From Piscinibacterium candidicorallinum (lineage in GTDB: Bacteria; Pseudomonadota; Gammaproteobacteria; Burkholderiales; Burkholderiaceae_C), in the NCBI RefSeq assembly GCF_047549485.1, contig NZ_CP180191.1:372001-436000 (forward strand): a stretch of 64,000 bases of DNA. The letters are read 5' to 3'. Positions 25,765 to 36,711 of the stretch are shown here, piece by piece; position 1 is the stretch's first letter, and the number at the start of each line of letters is the position of its first letter. Under the pieces are notes generated by a model that worked only from the letters and a program-made list of their open reading frames with translations, ran no database searches and was not told the DNA's origin. The position numbers and the translations under genes are program-made.

Positions 25765-25907
25765 GGCACGGTGCTCCGACAGCGGGTGTTGATGCAGTGT
25801 GAGCGGCACCCCGCAGGCGCAAGGCCGGGAAAAGCGCCGTATCCGCGCGGCACTTCCGGTTGCAAGCCCGCCGGGGCGGCGGCAAAGCGCTGCTGCACAA
25901 TCCGTCC

Positions 25908-27305
25908 ATGAGCAAACTGCTGAAAAGCGTGTGGTTGTCCCTGCGCGAAGGGGCGCTGGTCTGGACGCCGTTTCTCCTGATCACGGCGCTGCTGCTGGCG
26001 CTGGCCTACTGGGTGCTCAAGCCGGCGCCGCCCAAGCGTGTGGTGCTCGCCACCGGCACGGAGCAGGGCGCCTACGAGGCCTTCGGCAAGCAGTACGCGC
26101 AGGTGCTGGCGCGCTACGGCATCACCGTGGAGCTGCGTCCCTCCCAGGGCTCGGTGGCCAATCTGCAGGCCCTGATGGACCCGGACAATCCGGTGGAGAT
26201 TGCCTTTGTGCAGGGCGGGAGTGCGCCGGCGGAGATGGTGGCCTCGGCGGATGATCCGATGGCTGCGCATGACAGCCCGCTCATCTCACTGGGCTCGCTG
26301 TTCTACGAACCCGTGTGGCTCTTCTACCGGGAAGACGCCGTGCGCCGCAGCGCTGGCGCGCTGGGGCCGCGCACGCCGCAGGCGCCTGCCGTCATCAACA
26401 GTCTGGATGCCATGAACGGCTGGACCGTGAACGTGGGCACCGAGGGCAGTGGCGTCACACCCATCGTCATGCAGCTGCTTGCGGCCAATCGCATCGCGCC
26501 CGAGAGCATGAAGATGCTGCGCCTGGCACCCACGCCGGGCGTGATGGAGTTGCTGGAGGGCCGGGCAGACGCGATGTTCTTCGTCTCGGCGCCCGAGAGC
26601 CCGCTGGTGCGCATGCTGCTGCAGACCCCGGGCATCCGCCTGTTCGACTTTGCGCAGGCCGAGGCCTATTCGCGCCGCTTCCCCTACCTGAGCCACGTGA
26701 CCCTGCCGCGCGGCATCGTGGAGCTGGGTGCAGACATCCCGAGCCAGGACTATCGCCTGGTGGCACCCACGGCCACGCTGCTGGCGCGGCGTGATCTGCA
26801 TCCGGCCCTGATCCAGCTCTTCATGCAGGCGGCCACGCAGTTGCACAGCCCGCCCACCTGGTTCTCGCGCACGGGCGAGTTTCCGAGCGCCCGCAACAAC
26901 GAGTTCCCGGTCGCGGCCGAGGCGCAAAAGTACCTGCGCGACGGCCCGCCCTTCCTGCAGCGCTACCTGCCCTTCTGGGCCGCCAACCTCGTGGACCGCA
27001 TGTGGGTGGTGCTGGCCGCGATCATCGCCGTGATGCTGCCGCTGTCGCGCGTGATTCCGCCGCTCTATGAGTTCCGCATCCGTTCACGGGTGTTCCGCTG
27101 GTACGGGCAGCTGCGCGCCATTGAGGAACGAATCGGCCAGCGTGACGCGGATCGCACCGCGCTGCTGGCCGAGCTGGATGATGTGGAGCACCGTGTGGAG
27201 CGCATCTCGGTGCCGCTGTCCTATGCCGACGAGCTGTACGCGCTGCGTCAACACATCGACATGGTGCGCGCCCGCATCAAGCTGGGCGCAGGCGCTCAGG
27301 CGTAG
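25908..27305 (+). CDS. Membrane-anchored TAXI-family (TRAP-type) solute-binding protein
   Basis: 465 aa. An N-terminal uncleaved-looking helix (WTPFLLITALLLALAYWVL, about residues 21-40) is followed by a TAXI solute-binding domain: VVLATGTEQGAYEAFGKQYA, VANLQALMDP, AFVQGG, and later EGSGVTPIVMQLL. A second hydrophobic helix (VVLAAIIAVMLPLSRVI, about 370-386) precedes a predicted coiled coil (EERIGQRDADRTALLAELDD) near the C-terminus. TAXI proteins normally feed TRAP permeases, but no TRAP permease gene is nearby. The protein may act as a membrane-tethered receptor; its ligand is unknown. Confidence 0.85.
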   Translation: MSKLLKSVWLSLREGALVWTPFLLITALLLALAYWVLKPAPPKRVVLATGTEQGAYEAFGKQYAQVLARYGITVELRPSQGSVANLQALMDPDNPVEIAFVQGGSAPAEMVASADDPMAAHDSPLISLGSLFYEPVWLFYREDAVRRSAGALGPRTPQAPAVINSLDAMNGWTVNVGTEGSGVTPIVMQLLAANRIAPESMKMLRLAPTPGVMELLEGRADAMFFVSAPESPLVRMLLQTPGIRLFDFAQAEAYSRRFPYLSHVTLPRGIVELGADIPSQDYRLVAPTATLLARRDLHPALIQLFMQAATQLHSPPTWFSRTGEFPSARNNEFPVAAEAQKYLRDGPPFLQRYLPFWAANLVDRMWVVLAAIIAVMLPLSRVIPPLYEFRIRSRVFRWYGQLRAIEERIGQRDADRTALLAELDDVEHRVERISVPLSYADELYALRQHIDMVRARIKLGAGAQA

Positions 27306-28156
27306 ACCGGCGGATCGCCCGGCGCGCGCGACTTGTAGCGGCGGTGGCTCCAGAGGTATTCCGGCCCGCCTTCGAGCGCCCAGCGTTCGATCGCCTGATT
27401 CATCTGGATGCACGCCGCTTCCACGTCCATGTCGCCGATGCCCTCCCAGGCGGGCTCCAGACGGATGTCGTAGCCGGTGGGCGTCATGCGCGCGATCAGC
27501 GGCACGACCACGGCACCGCCCAGGCGGCCGAGCTTGGGCAGCACGGTGAGCGTGGCCGCACGCACGCCAAACAGCGGCACATAGACCGAGTCCTTGGGGC
27601 CGAAGTCCATGTCCGGCAGGCAGTAGAAGGGGCGGCCGTCCTTCATGTCAGCAATCACGCGGCGCACGCCCGCATCGCGTGAATAGGCGCGCAGATCGCC
27701 GCCGCGCATGCGGCCCTCGAACACGATGGCGTCGAACACGGGGTTGGTCTGCTTCTGATAGAACCCGGTGATCGGCACACCCTGCTGCAGCAGCGCGGTG
27801 AGTGCCGCGTCCAGTCCGGCCAGATGCGGTACCAGCAGGATGGTGGGGCGCTCGCGCGACCAGTGCTCCATCCCGCGCACCGGGCAACGCCTGCGCACGG
27901 TGTCGGCGCTGCCGTACCAGAGCCAGGCACGATCCAGCAGGGCCTGCATGAGTTTGATGAAGTGCGCCCGCGTGAGCCGCTCGATCTCATTCGGACTGGC
28001 GTGGGGATAGGCCAGGCGCAGATTGGTGCGCGCCACGCGCCTCCGCGGTCGGGCCAGCGCATAGCCCAACAGCCCGCCGGCCGCGGCGATCGCACGCAGC
28101 ACCGGGAGCGGAAGCCAGGCCAGCAGGCGCAGCAGACCCTCGACCAGGCCCTTCAA
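27296..28156 (-). CDS. Lysophospholipid/lipid A acyltransferase family protein (LpxL/HtrB type), second copy
   Basis: 286 aa. LpxL-type acyltransferases add secondary acyl chains to lipid A at the inner membrane. Seen are a hydrophobic N-terminus (LLRLLAWLPLPVLRAIAAAG), the catalytic HX4D-like HLAGLDAALTALL, GGDLRAYSRDAGVRR, and YCLPDMDFGPKDSVYVPLFG. Translation probably starts at TTG 28156, which overlaps the stop of the upstream paralogue by 4 bp (TTGA); no ATG or GTG is available near it. The 3' end overlaps the TAXI gene by 10 bp. Substrate chain length is not predictable. Confidence 0.88.
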   Translation of the reverse strand: MKGLVEGLLRLLAWLPLPVLRAIAAAGGLLGYALARPRRRVARTNLRLAYPHASPNEIERLTRAHFIKLMQALLDRAWLWYGSADTVRRRCPVRGMEHWSRERPTILLVPHLAGLDAALTALLQQGVPITGFYQKQTNPVFDAIVFEGRMRGGDLRAYSRDAGVRRVIADMKDGRPFYCLPDMDFGPKDSVYVPLFGVRAATLTVLPKLGRLGGAVVVPLIARMTPTGYDIRLEPAWEGIGDMDVEAACIQMNQAIERWALEGGPEYLWSHRRYKSRAPGDPPVYA

Positions 28157-29046
28157 GTGCCGGCTCCGTCGGTTGGCGCAGTTGCTTGCGCCGGTGCTGA
28201 CGCTGCGGCCAGCGCACCGTCGGGCATGCGGTAGCGGTTGTAGGCCCAGAGGTACTGGATCGGATCGAGCGCCACCATGTCTTCGACGGCGCGGTTCATG
28301 GTGGCAGCGTCCGCCGCGTCCTCGCCGATGAACTGGCCGGTGAACGGCGCAAAGCGCAGATCCCAGCCGCCGGGGCGGCGCAGCGCAATCGCCATCACCA
28401 CCGGCGCGCCGGTATTGAGCGCCAGCTTGCCCGGCAGCACCATGGTGTAGGCCGGGCGTCCGAAGAAGGGCGCGATCACGCCTTCGCCCATGGCAGGTAC
28501 CTGGTCGGGCAGCATGCCCACCAGTTCCTTGCGCTTGAGGGCTTTGAGCATCAGGCGCACGCCGCGCAGTTCGGCTGGCGCAAGATTCAGGTGTTCGCGC
28601 TGGCGGGCGTCTTCCACCAGCGGCTTGACCCAGGCCTTGCGCGGCGGCCGGTACAGCACGGTAATGGGGGCCACCTCGCCATAAGTCTTCGCCAGCCACT
28701 GCGCCGCCACCTCGAAGCAGCCCATGTGCGGCGTGATGAGCAGCACGCCCTTGCCCTGCGCCAGCGCGGCATCCACCACGCTGCGATCGGCACAGTGCAC
28801 CCGGGAAAGCACATCGCCGCCCGGTCGCAGCCATACCCAGAGCATTTCAATCAGGGAGCGGCCGGTTTCCTGCAGCACGGCGCGTGCGCTAAGCCCTGCC
28901 GTCAGGGGTTGCGCCTGGGCGAGGTTGGCCTCGGTCAGCCGGCGGGTGCCGCCGGAGCTCGCCCAGACCAGCAGCCCGAGCAGGGCACCCAGGCCGCGAA
29001 GCAGGGACAGGGGCAGGAAAGCCAGCAGGCGGGCGACGAGAAGCAT
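28153..29046 (-). CDS. Lipid A biosynthesis acyltransferase family protein (LpxL/HtrB type), first copy
   Basis: 297 aa. It has an N-terminal membrane helix, the catalytic HX4D-type motif HMGCFEVAAQWLA, and DQVPAMGEGVIAPFFGRPAY typical of the LpxL/LpxM group. It is the first gene of a two-paralogue operon, divergent from metK by about 160 bp, an arrangement also known in other Burkholderiales. The Ala/Pro/Thr-rich C-terminal end (APAQATAPTDGAGT) looks unstructured. Confidence 0.9.
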   Translation of the reverse strand: MLLVARLLAFLPLSLLRGLGALLGLLVWASSGGTRRLTEANLAQAQPLTAGLSARAVLQETGRSLIEMLWVWLRPGGDVLSRVHCADRSVVDAALAQGKGVLLITPHMGCFEVAAQWLAKTYGEVAPITVLYRPPRKAWVKPLVEDARQREHLNLAPAELRGVRLMLKALKRKELVGMLPDQVPAMGEGVIAPFFGRPAYTMVLPGKLALNTGAPVVMAIALRRPGGWDLRFAPFTGQFIGEDAADAATMNRAVEDMVALDPIQYLWAYNRYRMPDGALAAASAPAQATAPTDGAGT

Positions 29047-29207
29047 CAGCTAAAGTAGAGACATTGGCGCCGAGTTAATTCGGACAACTTGCGGGGCGCC
29101 GGCGAGCACGAGAGTGTATTCGCGCCAAATTCCGCTAAAGCGTTCGCCCGTTTGAGAGACCAAGCCGGCGGCGCAAGACCAACGGCATGATGTTCTGGAG
29201 CTCTCAC

Positions 29208-30374
<1,167 letters not shown>

Positions 30375-30389
<15 letters not shown>

Positions 30390-30453
30390 GGCCGCCGCGC
30401 AACTCGCGGTATCCGTACGCGGGCGACACTCATATCGCGAAGCGATGTGAGTG
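30375..30453 (+). repeat. metK 3' direct repeat, copy 1
   Basis: Starts inside the last metK codons (GCAGCCGGCCTGTAAGGCC) and ends with a 12-bp hairpin CACTCATATCGC/GCGATGTGAGTG with a GAA loop (30427-30453). Copy 2 lies exactly 216 bp downstream without indels. Confidence 0.85.
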
Positions 30454-30769
30454 GAGACCAAAAGCGCTGGTGCAAGCGCTGCGTGCAGCGGCCGGGCTGA
30501 AGTGAGCCCGGCAAGCGCGAAGCGCCGGCCTCGCGGCTTGGGGAGGAGTTCATGTTTGCGAAAGCAAACGTGAACGCAGACCACGAGGCTGCAGCCGGCC
30601 TGTAAGGCCCGGCGCGCACCGGCGGTATCCCTATGCGGGCTACGCGCATATGGCGAAGCGATGTGCGCGGCGTCCCCGTGTTGCGCTTACGTCAAACGTC
30701 CGATCAACGCGGTCTCCAGGCACCAATTCGCAGCATTCGGGCCATTGCCGATCGGCGTAATCTGCCCGG
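30390..30769 (+). other. Hairpin-rich intergenic region between metK and the 206-aa gene
   Basis: 380 bp with no convincing gene. Besides the direct repeats it holds GCCGGGCT/AGCCCGGC (about 30491-30512), GCGC-GAA-GCGC (about 30515-30525) and GTTTGC-GAAA-GCAAAC with a GNRA tetraloop (30554-30569). A short open frame runs through parts of it but is Arg-rich and unsupported. Confidence 0.7.
30591..30669 (+). repeat. metK 3' direct repeat, copy 2
   Basis: Repeats GCAGCCGGCCTGTAAGGCC from the metK end and finishes with hairpin CGCGCATATGGC/GCGATGTGCGCG (30643-30669). Two stem pairs change on both sides relative to copy 1 (A-T to G-C and T-A to G-C), which keeps the pairing. Confidence 0.85.
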
Positions 30770-31390
30770 ATGCGAATCCCCCACTTCCTGGAAGCGGCCG
30801 TGCTGGATTTGCGCGCCTCGCGCCGCAAGCAGAACGCGCTGCTCAATGAGTTTCGCGATGATCCGCGTCTGCAGCAGCTGGCCACTGCGGGCGCGCAAGT
30901 CGCCGCGCGCGTGCCGGATCAGCCGTTGACCCTCAGCGAAGGCGAGCGCGCCTTCTGGACCATCCACGACGACGAAACGCTCGAGGCCTTCCTGTACTCG
31001 GAGCTGCTGCCCACGCTCGACAGCCATCTGTCTCAGGCGCAGTGGCTGCGCCTGCCGCTGGGCTATCTCCCGCTGTACCTGGTGTTGAGCTTTGAGCGAC
31101 GCCGGCTGTTTGAGGGCTGGGCTGCCGCGCGTGAATTGCCCGGCAACCGCCTGCAATATGTGTCCGAGGCGTATGGGGTACTTGGCCTGCATGAGGAAGC
31201 GATGGCGCTCTTCCAGGTGCGCAAGCGACTTGACGAAGATGCACTTGCCCATGGGCGCGAAACGGGCGATGCGGATCTGCAGGCGGCCTATGCGCAGCGC
31301 GCCAATCCGTTTGCAGATGGCCAGGTCCGGGGCGCGCACATTCTCAAATTTGTCCGTCGCAGCCCGCGCCTGTATGCCGCAGAAAGCTGA
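30770..31390 (+). CDS. Hypothetical protein between metK and ahcY
   Basis: 206 aa, family not recognised. The sequence is mostly helical, soluble, with no signal peptide or membrane segment. Features include an N-terminal basic helix (DLRASRRKQNALLNEFRDD), FWTIHDDETLEAFLYSELLP, and a QYVSEAYGVLGLHEEAMALF segment that resembles one TPR-like helical pair. It ends 56 bp before the SAH riboswitch and lies on the same strand as metK and ahcY, but probably in its own unit. Codon use matches neighbouring genes, so I accept it as real. Confidence 0.65.
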   Translation: MRIPHFLEAAVLDLRASRRKQNALLNEFRDDPRLQQLATAGAQVAARVPDQPLTLSEGERAFWTIHDDETLEAFLYSELLPTLDSHLSQAQWLRLPLGYLPLYLVLSFERRRLFEGWAAARELPGNRLQYVSEAYGVLGLHEEAMALFQVRKRLDEDALAHGRETGDADLQAAYAQRANPFADGQVRGAHILKFVRRSPRLYAAES

Positions 31391-31406
31391 AGACGCGCTG
31401 CGTGCC

Positions 31407-31436
31407 ATGACAAGCATGCGCGCAGCCCGATAAACT
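31407..31436 (+). promoter_or_regulatory. Probable promoter of the SAH riboswitch-ahcY unit
   Basis: ATGACA (31407-31412), then 18 bp, then TAAACT (31431-31436). Transcription would begin near 31443, just ahead of the riboswitch. Confidence 0.55.
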
Positions 31437-31445
31437 ATCGTCATT

Positions 31446-31514
31446 CCAAGGAGCGCTGCGACAGCCCGGATTGATCGAGGCTGCCAGGCTTGGACGTTTT
31501 AACGGCGCTCACCA
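31446..31514 (+). ncRNA. S-adenosylhomocysteine (SAH) riboswitch
   Basis: The conserved core of this class is visible in order: GGAGCGCTGC (31450-31459), GCCAGGCTTGG (31483-31493) and AACGGCGCTCAC (31501-31512), where GAGCGC pairs with GCGCTC. It sits about 95 bp upstream of ahcY, the standard target, and is expected to switch the gene on when SAH accumulates. Directly after it CACCATC and GATGGTG with internal CCGG/CCGG form another hairpin (31510-31543) that may be the expression platform. Confidence 0.93.
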
Positions 31515-31607
31515 TCTCCCGGTTTCCGGGCACGCGATGGTGGGTGCGACCAATCCCCCCGAAGTACAGCGTGTCCCCGGACCGGCTTTTGCCTGGAGCC
31601 TGAAGAC

Positions 31608-33032
<1,425 letters not shown>

Positions 33033-33101
33033 TCGCGCCCATGCGCGGTGCTCGCCGGCTTCGCCCGGCGAGCACCTCGCTCACACCGAGGGAGATTTGC
33101 C

Positions 33102-33452
33102 ATGAGACTGTTGCTGGTCTGGGTACTGAACGCCTGTGCATTGCTGGCTGTGGCCTATCTGATGCCGGGCATCCACGTCACCTCGTTCTGGTCGGCACTG
33201 ATCGCGGCGGCCGTCCTCGGTGTGGTCAACACGCTTGTACGCCCTGTGCTGGTGCTGCTCACGCTGCCCGTGTCCGTGCTGACCCTCGGCCTGTTCTTGT
33301 TTGTGCTCAACGGCCTGCTGTTCTGGGCTGCGGGCTCGGTGCTGGACGGCTTCAAGGTGGACGGATTCTGGGTCGCGGTGTTCGGCGCTATCCTGTACGG
33401 CATCATCGGCTACCTGCTGTCGATGCTGATCCCGGCCAAGGGCAAGGGCTGA
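33102..33452 (+). CDS. Phage_holin_4_2-type (YvlD-like) membrane protein
   Basis: 116 aa with four predicted membrane segments (about residues 3-24, 28-50, 54-78 and 88-110). The family name comes from resemblance to a holin, but chromosomal members next to ahcY are not phage genes and their function is unknown. A GAGGGAGA site precedes ATG 33102. The position between ahcY and tlyA is conserved in Burkholderiales as far as I know. It is followed by the TlyA-type gene after 10 bp. Confidence 0.85.
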   Translation: MRLLLVWVLNACALLAVAYLMPGIHVTSFWSALIAAAVLGVVNTLVRPVLVLLTLPVSVLTLGLFLFVLNGLLFWAAGSVLDGFKVDGFWVAVFGAILYGIIGYLLSMLIPAKGKG

Positions 33453-33462
33453 TCGCCCCGCC

Positions 33463-34242
33463 ATGCGCGCCGACAAGCTGCTCGTTGTCCGCGGGCTGGT
33501 GCCTTCCCGCACTCTGGCGGCCCGACTGATCGAGAGCGGCCAGGTCGAACACGAACTGGCCGGGCAGTGGCAAGCGATCCGTCGTGTTGCTGATGAACTG
33601 CCGGACGACGCCGGTCTGCGCCTGCAGCAGGCGGCGCCGGAGCTGCGCTACGTCTCGCGCGGCGGCCTGAAGCTCGAAGGCGCCTTGTCTCGCACGCAGC
33701 TCGATGTCCGCGGACTGCATTGCCTCGATCTGGGTCAATCCACTGGCGGCTTCACCGATTGTCTGCTGCAGCGAGGTGCCGCACGGGTGACCGGTCTGGA
33801 CGTGGGCCACGGGCAACTGGATGCGCGCCTGCGTGCTGACCCCCGGGCGCAGGCCTTTGAGGGCATCAACGTTCGCGAGCTGCCCTCAAGCCCGTTCGCG
33901 GCGCAGGTGCCGCAAGCCAGCATGAATCTGCTGGTGGTCGACGTGTCTTTCATCTCGCTCGCGCTGGCGCTGCCGCCGGTCCTGCCCTGGCTTCGGTCTG
34001 ATGCCCACGTGCTCGCACTGGTCAAGCCGCAGTTCGAGGCAGGGCGCGCCTGGATCGAGAAGCACGGTGTGGTCACAGCGCCGGAGGCCCACGAGGCTGT
34101 CCGGGCCAGCATCATGCAACTCTGTATCGCGCACAAGCTCGAGGTGCGGGACTACTTCTACAGCCCTCTGCTCGGCGGAGGGCACGGCAACGCCCAGGGC
34201 AACCGCGAGTTTTTCGTGCACGCCGTCATGCGCACAAACTGA
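33463..34242 (+). CDS. TlyA-family rRNA 2'-O-methyltransferase / hemolysin-like protein
   Basis: 259 aa. An N-terminal S4 domain (RADKLLVVRGLVPSRTLAAR) is followed by YVSRGGLKLEGAL and an FtsJ-type methyltransferase core with LDLGQSTGGFTDCLLQRGA (SAM motif I) and VVDVSFISL. In mycobacteria TlyA methylates ribosomal RNA; the activity of this one is not known. It belongs to the ahcY-metF cluster, and as a SAM user it fits a neighbourhood that recycles SAH. Confidence 0.88.
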   Translation: MRADKLLVVRGLVPSRTLAARLIESGQVEHELAGQWQAIRRVADELPDDAGLRLQQAAPELRYVSRGGLKLEGALSRTQLDVRGLHCLDLGQSTGGFTDCLLQRGAARVTGLDVGHGQLDARLRADPRAQAFEGINVRELPSSPFAAQVPQASMNLLVVDVSFISLALALPPVLPWLRSDAHVLALVKPQFEAGRAWIEKHGVVTAPEAHEAVRASIMQLCIAHKLEVRDYFYSPLLGGGHGNAQGNREFFVHAVMRTN

Positions 34243-34305
34243 AGCCAACGACTGAACCGAACCAAGCGCCGTACCCGCTTCGAGCGGCGCGGTCACCAAG
34301 CCACC

Positions 34306-35157
34306 ATGAAACTGCCTGCCATCAGCTTTGAGTTCTTCCCCCCCAAGACACCCGAGGGTCGCAGCAAGCTGCAAGCCACCCGACAGACTCTGGGAGCCTA
34401 CGGTCCGGAATACTTCTCCGTCACCTTCGGTGCCGGTGGCTCGACGCGCGAAGGCACGCTGCAGACCGTGCAGGACATCCTCGCCGCTGGCCAGATGGGC
34501 GTGCCGCACCTGTCCTGCGTGGGCGCCGAGCGCGCTTCGCTCAAGGCCTTGCTGCAGGAGTATCAGGCCCTGGGTGTGAGGAAGATCGTCGCCCTGCGCG
34601 GCGACCTGCCCTCGGGCTACGGCATGGGCGGCGAGTTCCGCTACGCCCGCGACCTCGTCGAGTTCATCCGTACCGAGTTCGGTAAAGCCTTCGAGATTTG
34701 GGTGGCGGCTTACCCGGAGTACCACCCACAGTCCCGAAGCCCGGCCGACGATATCGCTCGCTTTGCCGACAAGATCAAGGCCGGAGCCAGTGGTGCCATC
34801 ACCCAGTACTTCTACAACACCGACGCCTACTTCCACTTTCTGGAGCAGATCTCGGCGCAGGGCGTGGACGTCGAGCGCACGCCGATCGTGCCGGGCGTGA
34901 TGCCGATCGCCAGCTTCACCCAGTTGGCCCGTTTCTCGGACGCCTGCGGCGCGGAGCTGCCGCGCTGGATGCGCGCCAAGCTGGCCAGCTACGGTGACGA
35001 CGTGGAGAGCATCCGCGCTTTCGGCACTCAGGTGGTGGCGGATCTGGTGGACCAGTTGGCTGCCGTGGAGGCCCCGGCCCTGCATTTCTATACCCTGAAT
35101 CAGCCGGGACCGACTGCAGCGGTTCTCGACGCGGTGGGATACAGTAGGCGGTCTTGA
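34306..35157 (+). CDS. metF: 5,10-methylenetetrahydrofolate reductase
   Basis: 283 aa. It opens PAISFEFFPPKTPEGRSKL, the MTHFR signature containing the catalytic Glu, and includes CVGAERASL, VALRGDLPSGYG, AAYPEYHP, FFYNTD-like QYFYNTDAYF, and PGVMPIASFTQ. FAD-dependent, it makes 5-methyl-THF for homocysteine methylation, so it completes the methyl-cycle theme with metK and ahcY; metE/metH are not in the window. The short intergenic 34243-34305 has no terminator I can identify. Confidence 0.98.
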   Translation: MKLPAISFEFFPPKTPEGRSKLQATRQTLGAYGPEYFSVTFGAGGSTREGTLQTVQDILAAGQMGVPHLSCVGAERASLKALLQEYQALGVRKIVALRGDLPSGYGMGGEFRYARDLVEFIRTEFGKAFEIWVAAYPEYHPQSRSPADDIARFADKIKAGASGAITQYFYNTDAYFHFLEQISAQGVDVERTPIVPGVMPIASFTQLARFSDACGAELPRWMRAKLASYGDDVESIRAFGTQVVADLVDQLAAVEAPALHFYTLNQPGPTAAVLDAVGYSRRS

Positions 35158-35199
35158 CCAACCGTTGGCGCGCTCCGGCAGCGCCATCCCGCAGCACAC

Positions 35200-36711
35200 G
35201 TGAGCCGCCCCGCCCACTGGATTGAAGTCCCTGTTGAGCAGGCCCGAGAGGGTCTGTTTGTGGCTGAACTGGATCGGCCCTGGGACGAAACACCCTTCAT
35301 GCTGCAGGGCTTCCTGCTGGACGCAGACGCGCTGTCCGTGCTGCAGCAGCATTGCCGCATGGTGGTCGTGGACCCCAGCCGGTCCGATGATGCAGCGCTG
35401 CGGGCCCTGCCCGCGCCGCTGGTCAGCGCTTGGTTCGCCGAGCCGGTCAAACGCGTCAAGTCGGCCAACACCGTGGCCCCAGACCCTGTGCAGCCGGGCT
35501 GGGCTGCATCCTTGGCGGCCCTAATCGGTGGCCTGTTTGGCGCCGCGTCCGGCCCGAGCCTGGAGCGCCCGCGCCGGCTCGCCCCGGGAGAAGAGCTTGA
35601 TGCGCCGCACCGCAGCAGACCGCCGGGCTTCGGCCTGTTAATGACCCTACTGGGGCTCTTTGAACGGCGCACTACCGAGATCAAGCCGCGCGCTGCTGCA
35701 GAACGTTTGGCGCAGATCCCGGCGGATCAGCCACTGCTGGTCTATCCCACAGCGCAGCCGATCAGCGCTGCGGCGCTCAAGGACGCGACCGCTGGCATTG
35801 CGCGGGTCGGTGCGGTGGCCGAGCGCCTGTTTGCCGAAGATGGGGGCGCGGCCGAGCTGGAGGTCTCCGAGCTGCGCGCGGCAATAGACGAATTGTCTGA
35901 TGTGGTTGTGCGCAGCCCTGATGCTGCCATGTGGATGGCCCGCATGCGCGACTACGACAGTGTGGCCTATGCGCGTTCGCTCAAGACCTCGGTCATCCTG
36001 ATGACTCTGGCGCGACACATCGGCTTTCCCAAGCATGAGTTGCAGCAGCTGGGCATGGTCGGCATGCTGCTGGATGTGGGCAAGCTGGCCCTGCCGCGCG
36101 AGCTGCTGGACACGCCGGGCCCGCTGGATGAGGCTGCGCTGGCGATTGCGCGGACGCATGTGACGGAGAGCGTCAAGATGCTCGAGTCCGACCCCGAGGT
36201 CGCGCCAGCCGTGCTGCGCGCGGTGGGCGAGCACCATGAGCGCCTGAACGGCTCCGGCTACCCCGGCGGGCTCAAGGACCGCGGCATCTCCATCTTCGGC
36301 CAGCTCGCCGGTCTGGTGGACGTGATGGTGGCACTGACCTCGCCGCGGCCTTATGCCAAGACCTTCTCCACCTACGAGGCAATGATGCATCTGTTCGATG
36401 CTGCCGACGAAGGCCAGTTTCATGGCCCGCTGGTGGAGCAGCTGGTGCAGTCCGTCGGCCTGTTCCCGGTGGGTTCCCTGGTGGAGCTCTCCAACGGCGA
36501 GGTCGCGGCCGTCTCCGGCCACAACCCGATCCGCCGCCTGGAGCCCAAGGTATTGGTGCTGACCAACACCAGCCAGCAGCCGCTGCCTTCGCCCTTCGAG
36601 CGCGACCTGTTGTACCGCCCGGTGGATGCCGGCGGCCGGCCGATCCACATCGTGCGTGCGCTGCCGGTCGGCGCCTACGGCGTGGACCCGCGACAGTTCT
36701 ATCTGGGCTGA
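35200..36711 (+). CDS. DUF3391 plus degenerate HD-GYP domain protein
   Basis: 503 aa from GTG 35200. The N-terminus (WIEVPVEQAREGLFVAELDR, WDETPFMLQGFLL) is the DUF3391 module that usually precedes HD-GYP domains. The C-terminal part has the HHERLNGSGYPGGL motif and RTHVTESVKML, but the HD dyad reads MLLDVGK (His replaced by Leu) and the first metal-binding His is also replaced (ARSLKTSV). Two metal ligands are therefore missing, and c-di-GMP hydrolysis is doubtful. It may sense or bind c-di-GMP. The stop overlaps the next gene's ATG, so the pair is coupled. Confidence 0.88.
   Translation: MSRPAHWIEVPVEQAREGLFVAELDRPWDETPFMLQGFLLDADALSVLQQHCRMVVVDPSRSDDAALRALPAPLVSAWFAEPVKRVKSANTVAPDPVQPGWAASLAALIGGLFGAASGPSLERPRRLAPGEELDAPHRSRPPGFGLLMTLLGLFERRTTEIKPRAAAERLAQIPADQPLLVYPTAQPISAAALKDATAGIARVGAVAERLFAEDGGAAELEVSELRAAIDELSDVVVRSPDAAMWMARMRDYDSVAYARSLKTSVILMTLARHIGFPKHELQQLGMVGMLLDVGKLALPRELLDTPGPLDEAALAIARTHVTESVKMLESDPEVAPAVLRAVGEHHERLNGSGYPGGLKDRGISIFGQLAGLVDVMVALTSPRPYAKTFSTYEAMMHLFDAADEGQFHGPLVEQLVQSVGLFPVGSLVELSNGEVAAVSGHNPIRRLEPKVLVLTNTSQQPLPSPFERDLLYRPVDAGGRPIHIVRALPVGAYGVDPRQFYLG

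Noticed and set aside
29047..29207. SAM riboswitch upstream of metK
   Set aside because: No conserved core of a known SAM class was recognised in the 160-bp divergent region.
33102..33452. Holin-like gene as a prophage remnant
   Set aside because: Only the family name is phage-derived; the gene sits in the ahcY-tlyA-metF cluster and no phage genes are around.
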